From: Mycolicibacterium cosmeticum
GTDB lineage: Bacteria; Actinomycetota; Actinomycetes; Mycobacteriales; Mycobacteriaceae
Assembly (NCBI RefSeq): GCF_000613185.1
Contig: NZ_CCBB010000001.1
Location: 62,001-126,000 of the forward strand
Length of the DNA: 64,000 bases
Direction: 5' to 3'
Every line of letters starts with the position of its first letter. The stretch's first letter is position 1. Of the stretch, positions 32,388 through 40,711 are shown one piece after another. The translations under genes and the position numbers were made by a program. Below the pieces are notes generated by a model that saw only the letters and a list, made by a program, of their open reading frames with translations, had not been told where the DNA came from and made no database searches.

Positions 32388-33112
32388 CCGTGCGGATCGG
32401 CACCTCCGGTTGGTCCTATGACCACTGGACCTCGGTGCTGTATCCGCCGGGCACCCCGGTGGCCAAGCGGTTGGCCTACTACGTCGAGGAGTTCGACACC
32501 GTCGAACTCAACGCCAGCTTCTACCGCTGGCCCCGCGACGCCGTCTTCGAGGGCTGGCAGCGCCGCCTGCCGCCCGGTTTCACCATGACCGTCAAGGCGC
32601 ATCGCGGCTTGACCCACTTCCGCCGGCTGCGCAACCCGGAGCCGTGGGTGGAACGCTTCGAGCGGTGCTGGCGCGCGCTCGGGGCGCGCCGCGAAGTGTT
32701 GCTGGTCCAGTTGCATCCCGAATTGTCCCGCGACGACGCGTTACTCGATCATTTCCTGACGGTGATGCCGGACTGGATCCCGCTGGCCGTCGAGTTCCGC
32801 CACGCTTCCTGGGACGCCGACGAGGTATACACCCTGCTGGAGCGCCACGGCGGCGCCTACGTGGTGACCAGCGGCGCCGGACTGCCCTGCGTCCCGCGCG
32901 CGACCAGTCGACTGGTGTATCTGCGCATGCACGGCCCCGACGACGAAAAACTCTATGTGGGTTCGTATTCCGACGATGCCTTGCAGTGGTGGGCAGAACG
33001 GATCGAGGACTGGCGCCGGGACGGCCGCGATGTCGTGGTGTATTTCAACAACGACGGCGAGGGCAACGCGGTGTACAACGCCCGTACGCTCAAACGGCTG
33101 GTCGGCGGGTAG
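32384..33112 (+). CDS. DUF72 family protein
   Basis: The product has 242 residues with the family start IGTSGWSYDHW, the block DTVELNASFYRWP, then FTMTVKAHRGLTH and the end VVVYFNNDGEGNAVYNARTL. DUF72 proteins adopt a TIM-barrel fold and have no firmly assigned reaction. It is the third gene of the SorC-LLM-DUF72 overlapping set. The next gene starts 22 bases downstream. Confidence 0.88.
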   Translation: MTVRIGTSGWSYDHWTSVLYPPGTPVAKRLAYYVEEFDTVELNASFYRWPRDAVFEGWQRRLPPGFTMTVKAHRGLTHFRRLRNPEPWVERFERCWRALGARREVLLVQLHPELSRDDALLDHFLTVMPDWIPLAVEFRHASWDADEVYTLLERHGGAYVVTSGAGLPCVPRATSRLVYLRMHGPDDEKLYVGSYSDDALQWWAERIEDWRRDGRDVVVYFNNDGEGNAVYNARTLKRLVGG

Positions 33113-33134
33113 GGCCGCCCTTAAACTCGACCGC

Positions 33135-33521
33135 ATGGTGGCCAACACCCTCAAACGCCGCATCGTGCACACCGCCCAGCGCTACCTGGTGAACCCCGTG
33201 GGCCGCAAACTCCCGGTCACCATGCTGGAGACCACCGGTCGCGCCTCCGGACAACCCCGGCACACCGCCGTCGGTGGCCGCCTGGTCGACAACGCGTTCT
33301 GGTTGGTCTCCGAGCACGGCACGCAGTCGGACTACGTGAAGAACATCAAGGCGAATCCGGCGGTCCGCATCCGGCTCAACGGGCGCTGGCGCTCCGGCAC
33401 GGCGCACCTGCTGCCCGACGACGACGCCGCCGCGCGGCTGGCACAGCTTCCCGCACTCAACAGCGCGGTCGTCCGCGTGATGGGCAGCGACCTGCTCACC
33501 ATCCGCATCGATCTGGACTGA
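33135..33521 (+). CDS. F420-dependent nitroreductase/oxidoreductase family (Ddn-like)
   Basis: The product has 128 residues. The block PVTMLETTGRASGQPRHTAV, then VSEHGTQSDYVKNIKANPAVRIRL, is typical of the deazaflavin-dependent nitroreductase family, split-barrel proteins that bind F420 in mycobacteria. Substrate is unknown; Ddn itself reduces quinones and activates nitroimidazoles. The gene starts 22 bases after DUF72 and ends 1 base before the TfoX-like gene. Confidence 0.87.
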   Translation: MVANTLKRRIVHTAQRYLVNPVGRKLPVTMLETTGRASGQPRHTAVGGRLVDNAFWLVSEHGTQSDYVKNIKANPAVRIRLNGRWRSGTAHLLPDDDAAARLAQLPALNSAVVRVMGSDLLTIRIDLD

Positions 33522-33522
33522 G

Positions 33523-33864
33523 ATGGCCCACGACGAAGATCTGGCCAACCGGGTCCGCGAGATCCTGGCCGGTACCGGCGATGTCGACGAGAAGCGGATG
33601 TTCGGCGGCCTGGCGTTCCTGGTGCGGGGAAACATGGCGGTGGCCGTCAGCGGCCAGGGCGGCCTGATGGTGCGGGTGCCACCCGAGGACACCGCGGCAT
33701 TGCTGACCCGCGAGCATGTCGAGCCCATGGTGATGGCCGGCCGCGAAACCCGCGGGTGGCTGCGCGTCGGCGCGGATGGTGTCCGCACCCGGCGCCAGCT
33801 CCGGCCATGGGTGGTCCGCGGGCTGGATTACGCGGCCGGGCTGCCCGCCAAGAAGCGCCGTTAG
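33523..33864 (+). CDS. TfoX/Sxy N-terminal domain protein
   Basis: The product has 113 residues. The pattern VREILAGTGDVDEKRMFGGLAFLVRGNMAVAV is the TfoX N-terminal domain; no C-terminal TfoX domain is present. In gamma-proteobacteria Sxy/TfoX promotes competence genes; stand-alone N domains are common in actinobacteria and have no known role. It begins 1 base after the upstream stop, so the two are likely cotranscribed. Confidence 0.85.
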   Translation: MAHDEDLANRVREILAGTGDVDEKRMFGGLAFLVRGNMAVAVSGQGGLMVRVPPEDTAALLTREHVEPMVMAGRETRGWLRVGADGVRTRRQLRPWVVRGLDYAAGLPAKKRR

Positions 33865-33894
33865 CCGGGCGGCGAGAACGGGTATGCCTGCCTC

Positions 33895-34530
33895 ATGTCC
33901 GGTGTCACCGACCTGGCAGCGCGGCTGCTCCGGCAAGCCGGTACCACCTTCGCCGATGAAGCGGGTATCACGCTGCGTGACAAACCCAAACCGCTGTTCC
34001 AGTTGCTGACGCTGGCCATGCTGGCCAGTAAGCCCATCGGCGCCGAGGTCGCGATGTCCGCCGCCGCCGAGGTGTTCCGCGCCGGGCTGCGCACGCCCGA
34101 GGCGGTGCGCCGGGCCGACCGCGCCACGATGATCGACGCGTTCGGCCGGGCCGGCTATGCCCGCTACGACGAGAGTTCGGCGACGCGACTCACTGCGTTG
34201 GCCACCCGGGTGCGCGAGCGCTACGGGGGTGATCTGCGCATGCTGGCCGAGGAATCCGAGGGTGATGCCGGGAGGGCCGCGCGGGCATTACAGGAGTTCG
34301 ACGGCATCGGTCCCACCGGCGCCGACATCTACCTGCGTGAAGCGCAGGACGTATGGCCTTGGGCGCAGCCCTATTTCGACGACCGAGCGGTCGCCGGCGC
34401 GCAGCAGGTCGGCCTGCCCACCGATCCGGCACGACTGCTGGAGTTGTCCGACGGGCACCCCGCCCGATTGGCCGCCGCGCTGGTCCGCGTCGCACTCGAC
34501 GACGATCTGCGGGAACGGGTCAGCGCCTAG
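33895..34530 (+). CDS. HhH-GPD/endonuclease III-like protein lacking catalytic Lys and Fe-S cluster
   Basis: The product has 211 residues. The helix-hairpin-helix can be seen in FDGIGPTGADIYLREAQ, followed by PYFDDRAV with a candidate catalytic Asp. The Lys expected in the hairpin of bifunctional EndoIII is Thr (GIGPTGAD), and the four C-terminal cluster cysteines are absent. It may be a monofunctional glycosylase or a non-enzymatic DNA-binding protein. It is in line with the TfoX gene (30-base gap). Confidence 0.7.
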   Translation: MSGVTDLAARLLRQAGTTFADEAGITLRDKPKPLFQLLTLAMLASKPIGAEVAMSAAAEVFRAGLRTPEAVRRADRATMIDAFGRAGYARYDESSATRLTALATRVRERYGGDLRMLAEESEGDAGRAARALQEFDGIGPTGADIYLREAQDVWPWAQPYFDDRAVAGAQQVGLPTDPARLLELSDGHPARLAAALVRVALDDDLRERVSA

Positions 34531-34570
34531 CCCGTTCGCACGTATCCTCCACACGGATAAGGAGAACACC

Positions 34571-35761
34571 ATGGCCACCCTTCCCACATTCGTCATCATC
34601 GGCGCCGGACTGGCCGGCGCCAAGGCGGCAGAAGCCTTGCGTGGCAACGACTTCGGTGGTCAGATCATCCTGTTCGGCACCGAGCCGCGGCTGCCCTACG
34701 AGCGACCACCGTTGTCCAAGGAGTACCTGGCCGGCAAAAAGGAACTCGACGAGTTCACGGTGCAGCCGGAAAGCTGGTACCGGGAACACGATGTCGACCT
34801 GCGGCTGAACACCACCGTCGCAACCATCGACCGCTCCGCCCATGCCGTCGGCCATTCCGAGGGCAAACACGAGCATTACGACAAACTGCTGCTGGCCACC
34901 GGATCGTCGGCGCGCCGGCCGCCCATCCCGGGATCCGACGCCGACGGGGTGCACGTGCTACGGACCGTCGAGGACGCCGCGGCGCTGCGATCCCGGCTCA
35001 CCGACGGCACCCGGCTGGCCATCATCGGCGCGGGGTGGATCGGCTTGGAGGTCGCCGCAGGGGCACGCCAAGCCGGGGCCGAGGTGACCGTGGTGGAGTC
35101 CGCGGATCTGCCGCTCGCCGCGTTGGGGCGCGATATCGCGCAGGTGTTCGCCGACCTGCATCGCGAGCACGGCGTCGACCTGCGACTGGGCGCGCAGGTC
35201 GAGCGGATCAGCACCGAGGGCGGCCGCGCGACCGGAGTGCGGCTGGCCGACGGGTCCGGCGTGGACGCCGACCTGGTGCTCGTCGCCGTGGGCGCCCGAC
35301 CCCGGATCGAACTGGCCGAGGCAGCGGGTCTGGCGCTGGCCGACGGCGGCGTGGCCGTCGACGCCGCGTTGCGCACCAGCGATCCCGACATCTTCGCCGT
35401 GGGCGATATCGCCGCGGCCGAACATCCGCTGCTGCACACCCGGATCCGGACCGAGCACTGGGCCAACGCGCTCAAACAGCCCGCCGTCGCGGTCGCCGGC
35501 ATGCTCGACGCCCCCGGCAGCTACGACGAGTTGCCCTACTTCTTCACCGACCAGTACGACCTGGGCATGGAATATGTCGGCCACGCACCGCCGGACGCCA
35601 AGGTGGTGTTCCGCGGCGACGTCGCCGGCCGCGAGTTCACCGCATTCTGGGTGGACGACGACGACCGCGTGCTGGCCGGCATGAACGTCAACATCTGGGA
35701 GGGCCTGGACGACATCAAGGCGATGGTGCGCGGCCGGCAACCGCTCGGCGACGCAGGTTAG
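34571..35761 (+). CDS. FAD/NAD(P)-dependent ferredoxin reductase-type oxidoreductase
   Basis: The product has 396 residues. FAD-binding GAGLAGAKAAEALR lies at the N-terminus, the NAD(P)-binding GAGWIGLEVAAGARQAG at about 155-171, and the second FAD segment TSDPDIFAVGDIA at about 275. A reductase C-terminal domain follows. It matches putidaredoxin/ferredoxin reductases that pass electrons from NAD(P)H to a ferredoxin for P450 or dioxygenase systems, and from memory resembles Rv0688. No ferredoxin gene is adjacent. GATAAGGAGAACACC upstream is a strong ribosome binding region. It abuts the convergent thiolase stop. Confidence 0.88.
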   Translation: MATLPTFVIIGAGLAGAKAAEALRGNDFGGQIILFGTEPRLPYERPPLSKEYLAGKKELDEFTVQPESWYREHDVDLRLNTTVATIDRSAHAVGHSEGKHEHYDKLLLATGSSARRPPIPGSDADGVHVLRTVEDAAALRSRLTDGTRLAIIGAGWIGLEVAAGARQAGAEVTVVESADLPLAALGRDIAQVFADLHREHGVDLRLGAQVERISTEGGRATGVRLADGSGVDADLVLVAVGARPRIELAEAAGLALADGGVAVDAALRTSDPDIFAVGDIAAAEHPLLHTRIRTEHWANALKQPAVAVAGMLDAPGSYDELPYFFTDQYDLGMEYVGHAPPDAKVVFRGDVAGREFTAFWVDDDDRVLAGMNVNIWEGLDDIKAMVRGRQPLGDAG

Positions 35762-37237
35762 TCACTCCAAGACCGCGACGCCGTCCGCGCCGACCGTCGC
35801 CTTGGCGCCCGCGATGTCCTCGGTGACGGTCGCCGCGGCTTGGCTGGGGTCGGTGATCACGGCCAGCGCCCGGCTACCCGTGGGCGTGCGCACCGCCAGG
35901 AACGTCTTTTCCGCGGTGCCCTCACGCGTGAACGGCGTGGTCCAGGTTTCCACCGTGCCGACCCCGGCCCACCCGTCCTCGGCCACCACGGTCGGTTCCG
36001 CGTCGACGGCCGACTGCACATCCTCCCAACGGAATCCGCCGGTTGGCGGCTCGGTGCCGTACACACCGAAGCTGTGCTTGGTCAGGTAACCACCGTTGGC
36101 GCTGACCAGCCCGACGGCGCCGGGCTGCGCGGTGAGCCGTTCGGCCATGGTGGCAATCGAGTGGGAGACGTAGTTGTTCCACGGTCCGCCGGCGAACGTC
36201 AGCCCGCCGGTGACCGTCAGCGGACGGCGGGCGTCGTCGGTGGGCAGCCCGAGTTCGTCGGCCGCGACCTGTACCGCGCACGGGAAACAGGAGTACAGGT
36301 CGACCAGATCGACGTCGTCGATCCCGCGGCCGGCCAGTTCCAGCACCCGCCGTCCGGCCAGCCGGATGGCCGGTGAGCCGTCGAAGCGGGCCCGCTCCCC
36401 GATCAGATACGTGTCGTGCGCGTCGGTGCCCGCGTACGGGAACACCCAGCGCTCGCGCGGAATACCAAGGGCAGCAGCCTTTTCCGCCGAGGTGAGGATC
36501 AGGGCAGCGCCTTGGTCGACCATGTTGTTGGAGTTCATCAACTTGGTGTACGGCCAGCTGATCATCCGGTTGTCCGGTCCGGGCTGCCAGATCTGCTCGG
36601 CGGTGCAGGCCGTGCGGCTCCAGGCGTGCGGATTGTCGCGGGCCACCTCGCTGAACCGGGCCCACAGCTGCCCGATCCGGCGGCGATGCTCCAGCGCCGG
36701 CTCCCCCGACGCGATGCGCAACGCCTGTTCGAACATCGGATAGACGTAGGCCGGGCGGTCCAACTTGATCCGGATCTCGGTGGGCCCGGCCATCAGGAAC
36801 TCGTCGTCGGCGCCCGGGGGTGGCGGCACCGACTCGTCCTGGACCGTGCCGACCAATTTTTCGCCTCGCGCCCGCAACCTGGTACGGCTGCGCCAGGTTT
36901 CGCCGCCGGCGATGAGCACCACGTCGTTGCGGCCCTGCTGGATGTCCATACAGGCCTGGTTCACCAGTGACTGCGGGACATTGCCGCCGATGGCGGTATA
37001 CCGGGTGAGCGCGCCGGGCGCGCCGATCCGCTGCGCCAACAGGAGCCCGGGGTCGCGGTAGCGCCAGGACAGCAGGTTGACGATGCGCACCGCGTCGACC
37101 GCTGCCAGGACGCCAGGGTCGGCCGCGACCCGGGCCGCCCGCTCCATCAGGTCGACCGGTTCGGTGGTGGCGCTCTCCTCGCGCTGGTTGATCTGGCCGT
37201 AACCGACGAGGACCGGAGTGCGTGGATCAAGGGACAT
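35762..37237 (-). CDS. Thiolase-fold protein (Rv1867-like), canonical catalytic Cys not evident
   Basis: The product has 491 residues. The N-terminal RTPVLVGYGQINQREE, VVLIAGGE and MVDQGAALILTSAEKAAALG show a thiolase/SCP2-type fold, with a C-terminal extra domain (about 400-490). Aligning SLVNQACMDIQQGRNDVVLIAGGE with thiolases puts Gly or Asn at the nucleophile Cys position, and the C-terminal Cys region reads LVSANGGYLTKH. It may therefore catalyse a different CoA reaction. The gene ends where the ferredoxin reductase ends (no spacer). Confidence 0.75.
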   Translation of the reverse strand: MSLDPRTPVLVGYGQINQREESATTEPVDLMERAARVAADPGVLAAVDAVRIVNLLSWRYRDPGLLLAQRIGAPGALTRYTAIGGNVPQSLVNQACMDIQQGRNDVVLIAGGETWRSRTRLRARGEKLVGTVQDESVPPPPGADDEFLMAGPTEIRIKLDRPAYVYPMFEQALRIASGEPALEHRRRIGQLWARFSEVARDNPHAWSRTACTAEQIWQPGPDNRMISWPYTKLMNSNNMVDQGAALILTSAEKAAALGIPRERWVFPYAGTDAHDTYLIGERARFDGSPAIRLAGRRVLELAGRGIDDVDLVDLYSCFPCAVQVAADELGLPTDDARRPLTVTGGLTFAGGPWNNYVSHSIATMAERLTAQPGAVGLVSANGGYLTKHSFGVYGTEPPTGGFRWEDVQSAVDAEPTVVAEDGWAGVGTVETWTTPFTREGTAEKTFLAVRTPTGSRALAVITDPSQAAATVTEDIAGAKATVGADGVAVLE

Positions 37238-37284
37238 AGTTCTATAACTTAGATAGACAACCCCGGCACGTACACTGAGGGGCG

Positions 37285-38061
37285 ATGTCTGACCTCGCCG
37301 CGGTGGCCGTACCGGAGTCCCCGCCAGCCCATCCGCTGGTGGGCACCCTCGCGGCGCTGCACCACTTCCGCGTCTACGCCGATGTCGCGATCGTCGTCGT
37401 GGTGCTGGTCGCCACCAACCTCATCGCCCACTTCACCACCCCGTGGGCCAATATCGCGACGGTGCCCGCCGCGGCCATCGGATTGGTCGCGCTCGTCCGT
37501 GCCCGCGGGCTGGGCTGGTCCGAACTGGGGCTGGGCCGCGAGCATTGGCGCTCCGGCGCCGGGTACGCCGCCGCGGCCGTCGGCATCGTGTTGGCCGTGA
37601 TCGCCGTCGGGGTGTTGTTGCCCTGGACGCGCCCACTGTTCATGAACAACCACTACGCCACCTTGTCGGGTGCGCTGATCGCCTCGATGATCATCATCCC
37701 GCTGCAGACCGTCATCCCCGAAGAGCTGGCGTTCCGCGGGGTGCTGCACGGTGCGCTGGACCGGGCCTGGGGCTTTCGGGGGGTCGCCGCGGCCGGCTCA
37801 CTGTTGTTCGGACTGTGGCACATCGCCAGCTCGCTCGGACTCACAAGCGGTAACGCCGGTTTCACCCACATTCTGGGCGGTGGCGTGTTCGGCATGGTCG
37901 CGGGCGTGGTCGGGGCGGTGCTGGCCACGACGGCGGCGGGTTTCGTGTTCACCTGGTTACGACGCCGCAGCGGCAGTCTGCTCGCGCCCATCGCCCTGCA
38001 CTGGTCGCTGAACGGGATGGGCGCGCTGGCCGCGGCCCTGGTCTGGCACGCGACGTTCTAA
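37285..38061 (+). CDS. CPBP family intramembrane metalloprotease
   Basis: The product has 258 residues with about seven to eight transmembrane helices. The three CPBP motifs are present: IPEELAFRGVLHGAL (EExxxR), LFGLWHIAS and LHWSLNG. These are Abi/CAAX-like glutamic proteases of the membrane that process unknown substrates. A possible -10 TACACT is at 37271 and GAGGGG precedes the ATG. The 3' end overlaps the convergent CGNR gene by 4 bases. Confidence 0.88.
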   Translation: MSDLAAVAVPESPPAHPLVGTLAALHHFRVYADVAIVVVVLVATNLIAHFTTPWANIATVPAAAIGLVALVRARGLGWSELGLGREHWRSGAGYAAAAVGIVLAVIAVGVLLPWTRPLFMNNHYATLSGALIASMIIIPLQTVIPEELAFRGVLHGALDRAWGFRGVAAAGSLLFGLWHIASSLGLTSGNAGFTHILGGGVFGMVAGVVGAVLATTAAGFVFTWLRRRSGSLLAPIALHWSLNGMGALAAALVWHATF

Positions 38062-38624
38062 CTCCGGCGCCGGGCCCGGAAGTCCCGGTTCTTCAGCTTG
38101 TTCCCGCAGGTGGCCATGTCGCACCAGGTGCCGCCGTGGTTGCGAGACCGGTCATAGAACACCCAGCGGCAGTCCTCGTTGGCGCACGCCTTCAGATGCG
38201 CCCAGCTGCCGTCGCACTGGGCGTCCTTGACGGCGAGAAGCAGGCCCAGCAGCCGGTCCGACACCGAACTTCCGACGGGGGCCACCCGGACGTCGCCGGC
38301 GCCGCCGACCTCAACCCTGGCCGGCGCGCTGGCCGTCAGCCGGTGCAGCGGTTCCAGCGCGCGGGCATCCGGCGCGGGCCCGCCACTGTTGTGGATCACC
38401 AACGCCCGCAAGCCTTCTCGCACGGCGACCAGGGTGTCGAGGTCGGCGTCGGTCAGCACCGCGCCCGCGGGCAGCAGGCCGTGCCGGGCCAACCACTGGG
38501 CGTTGCCTGCCGCATCGGCCAGCCGGTCCCGCGCGCTCTCCCGGTCCAGCGTGTTGATGAATGCCTGCACCCGACGTAGCGGCTCGGGCGCCGGTTTCGC
38601 CTCGTCGTCTCCGTAATCCGGCAT
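38058..38624 (-). CDS. CGNR zinc-finger (ABATE domain) protein
   Basis: The product has 188 residues from ATG 38624; an in-frame start at 38672 is less likely. The first 120 residues form the ABATE stress-response domain (FINTLDRESARDRLADAAGN, VREGLRALVIHNSG). The C-terminal zinc finger is CANEDCRWVFYDRSRN with CDMATCGNKLKNRDFRAR, with Lys in place of the last Arg of CGNR. It is a probable DNA-binding regulator of unknown target, divergent from the 38723 gene. Confidence 0.88.
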   Translation of the reverse strand: MPDYGDDEAKPAPEPLRRVQAFINTLDRESARDRLADAAGNAQWLARHGLLPAGAVLTDADLDTLVAVREGLRALVIHNSGGPAPDARALEPLHRLTASAPARVEVGGAGDVRVAPVGSSVSDRLLGLLLAVKDAQCDGSWAHLKACANEDCRWVFYDRSRNHGGTWCDMATCGNKLKNRDFRARRRS

Positions 38625-38722
38625 GGCGACGACCCTACCGGCGATGACCGGTGAAATCCATTGACTGGTCACTCGTGACCGGTATAGGCTTTTGATAGGT
38701 CACGAATGAAGGGGTGGTGACC

Positions 38723-39151
38723 ATGGCGCTGTCGATGACGCCACGCAGACATCAGTCCGTAGGAGCCCGGATCCGGGTCAGGATGTTGGCCGCCCGCCTG
38801 GACCGGCAGATCGAGGCCGGCACGTGCGCCGTCGTGACCCCCGCGCTCGCGGCGCACGTCCAGCGGATCACCTCCCGCGCCGAACGCGAGAAGCTGGCCG
38901 GCGCGCTGCGGGTCACCCGGTGCGCGCCGTCGGGCACGGTGGTGTTCCAGGTCCCGGTGCACGCGGCGGCCGTCTGCGGCGCCGCCGAGTGGATCGACGA
39001 ACTGATCGCCCGGCTGAGCGGGCCGTCTGCCGTCGCGGCCCGTGGGATGGCCCGGCTGCGCATCCTGCTCGCCGACGGCAGCGGGCCGCTCTACCGGCCG
39101 GGCCCCGGCACGCTGACCGCCGCGCTGCGCGGCGTGCTGGCCGCGCTGTGA
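38723..39151 (+). CDS. Conserved hypothetical protein (142 aa)
   Basis: ATG 38723 follows GAAGGGGTG at a good spacing; GTG 38714 lies inside that site. The protein is basic at the N-terminus, with no signal peptide or membrane helix, and contains RITSRAEREKLAGALRV and AEWIDELIARLSGPSAVAARGMARLRILLADG. I do not recognise a family. It is divergent from the CGNR regulator, which could control it. Confidence 0.6.
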   Translation: MALSMTPRRHQSVGARIRVRMLAARLDRQIEAGTCAVVTPALAAHVQRITSRAEREKLAGALRVTRCAPSGTVVFQVPVHAAAVCGAAEWIDELIARLSGPSAVAARGMARLRILLADGSGPLYRPGPGTLTAALRGVLAAL

Positions 39152-39158
39152 GAAGGGG

Positions 39159-39458
39159 CTAGTCCCGGCGGACCAGTCCCACGATCCACAGCAGGATCAC
39201 CGAACCGAGAACCGCGGTGAAGAGGGTGAACCACCAACCGCCGGCGGCCGTGTCGAGGAAGAAACTCAACAGGAATCCGCCGATCAGGGCGCCGACGATC
39301 CCGATCACGATGTTCATCAGGATCCCGGAACCACCACCCTTGACGAGCTTGCCGGCAATCCAGCCGGCAATCGCCCCGATGATGATGTAGCCGATCCATC
39401 CCACGCTGGTCAGCGTGGTCGAACGGGCCAGAAACTCAGTCGCAGCAACGACGTCCAT
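39159..39458 (-). CDS. GlsB/YeaQ/YmgE-family small membrane protein (Rv1861-like)
   Basis: The product has 99 residues with three transmembrane segments and the glycine-rich pattern IIIGAIAGWIAGKLVKGGGSG, ILMNIVIGIVGALIGGFLL. This family is called transglycosylase-associated but has no proven enzyme activity; members are often stress-induced. Position downstream of apa matches Rv1861 in M. tuberculosis. Confidence 0.88.
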   Translation of the reverse strand: MDVVAATEFLARSTTLTSVGWIGYIIIGAIAGWIAGKLVKGGGSGILMNIVIGIVGALIGGFLLSFFLDTAAGGWWFTLFTAVLGSVILLWIVGLVRRD

Positions 39459-39485
39459 GCGCAGGCCTCCTGCCTACCACCGGTA

Positions 39486-39507
39486 GACCCGGCCCGATTG
39501 CCGGGTC
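39486..39507 (-). terminator. Short hairpin downstream of apa
   Basis: GACCCGGC (39486-39493) pairs with GCCGGGTC (39500-39507) around CCGATT, between the apa stop and the GlsB-like gene start. It is a plausible terminator for apa, with no T-run. Confidence 0.45.
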
Positions 39508-39564
39508 ACCCCTCCGGTGTACCCGCCGCAGATAACGATCGGACCCGCGAAACGGCCACAGATA

Positions 39565-40512
39565 TCAGCCTTGCGGCATCATTTCCGGCGGTGCGTCGGT
39601 CACCGGCACGGGCACACCGACACCCGGGCGGGCCGGCGGGGCATTCGGGTCCGCCGGCGGCGGGGGCGGGGCGTTGGGGTCCGGCGCCGGCGGCGGGGGC
39701 GGGCTCCACGGGCGGATCGACTGCGCCAAGGTGACGGCGGCCGCCTTGTCCACCGGGTGGTTGGCAGTGCCCAGCCACACCACGAACCAACGCGACGGCG
39801 CCCGCTGGCCGCGGGGCACACCGGCCGGCGTCGGCGCTCCGATCACCCCGGCCCAGATCTGGCCGGTGGGCTTGGTGGTGTCGGTGAACTTCACCTCGTA
39901 GTACGACGCGGAGCCGGTCAGGTCGCCGGCGGCCAGCGGCGTGGTCTCCTGGCCGACGCGGGTGCCCGGGAAGGGCATGAAGAACTCACCCATGTCCGAG
40001 GCGAGCCGAGCGGCCGCCTTGGCGTTGTCGGACTCGGCTCCGGCGAACAGCTTCAGGTCCAGCCGGCCGAGCAACACACTGGTGTCATTGGGCGGCTGCT
40101 GGGCGGTGGTGCCTGGCGCCGGGGTCGGCTCGGCGGACGCGCCGGGCTGGATCTTGGTCAGCAGCGCCTGGCCGTAGGACAGCTGGGTGGCGTCGGCGAC
40201 CTTCCAGCCGGCGGGCACCACATAGCTGAACCCGCCGGCCGCGTTGTCCACCCGGCCGGGCTCGGGTGCCGGCGGTGGCGGGGGCGCCGGCGCGTTCGGA
40301 TCGGCCGGCGGCGCGTTCGGATCCGGTGGCGGCGCATTGGGATCGACGGGAGCCGGCGGCGCGGGTGCCGGGGCCGGCGCGGGAGCCGGGGGCGCCGGAA
40401 CCGGGTCGGCATGAGAAACCGCGATCGGGAGCGTCAGGGCGGCCGCAGCCGCAATCGCCATTGCGGTGGAGAGGCGCTTGCGGTGCGGCGGGCGCACGTC
40501 CGGCTGATCCAT
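39565..40512 (-). CDS. apa: Alanine-proline-rich secreted antigen Apa (MPT32, fibronectin attachment protein)
   Basis: The product has 315 residues. A signal peptide (about 1-35, ending SHA, then DPVPAPPAP) is followed by a Pro/Ala-rich region with DPNAPPP-type repeats, a globular domain (about 88-255) and a second Pro-rich tail. This matches Apa of mycobacteria, a secreted, O-mannosylated glycoprotein that binds fibronectin; Thr/Ser near the Pro tracts would be the sugar sites. It lies downstream of modB-modC, the same order as Rv1858-Rv1860. Confidence 0.92.
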   Translation of the reverse strand: MDQPDVRPPHRKRLSTAMAIAAAAALTLPIAVSHADPVPAPPAPAPAPAPAPPAPVDPNAPPPDPNAPPADPNAPAPPPPPAPEPGRVDNAAGGFSYVVPAGWKVADATQLSYGQALLTKIQPGASAEPTPAPGTTAQQPPNDTSVLLGRLDLKLFAGAESDNAKAAARLASDMGEFFMPFPGTRVGQETTPLAAGDLTGSASYYEVKFTDTTKPTGQIWAGVIGAPTPAGVPRGQRAPSRWFVVWLGTANHPVDKAAAVTLAQSIRPWSPPPPPAPDPNAPPPPPADPNAPPARPGVGVPVPVTDAPPEMMPQG

Positions 40513-40711
40513 GGGGAAGAAAATACCGTGTTACGGCCGTGACGCAAGTGTGAGTTGCTCATAAAGTGCTCAGCTGGGAAGTAGCTGCACACAACGAAAT
40601 TCGTGTATAGGCACCTGCGAGCGCATTGCTGACCGCGCGGGCCCACGACGGCGCCCACCCCGCGGCCCGGGGTGGCTGTCATCCGGTATTTCGCCTGCGC
40701 CGCACCGCGTG

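Noticed and set aside
39565..40512. PE/PPE or PGRS-type gene because of Pro/Ala richness
   Set aside because: It has no PE or PPE motif; the signal peptide, DPNAPPP repeats and globular centre identify Apa.
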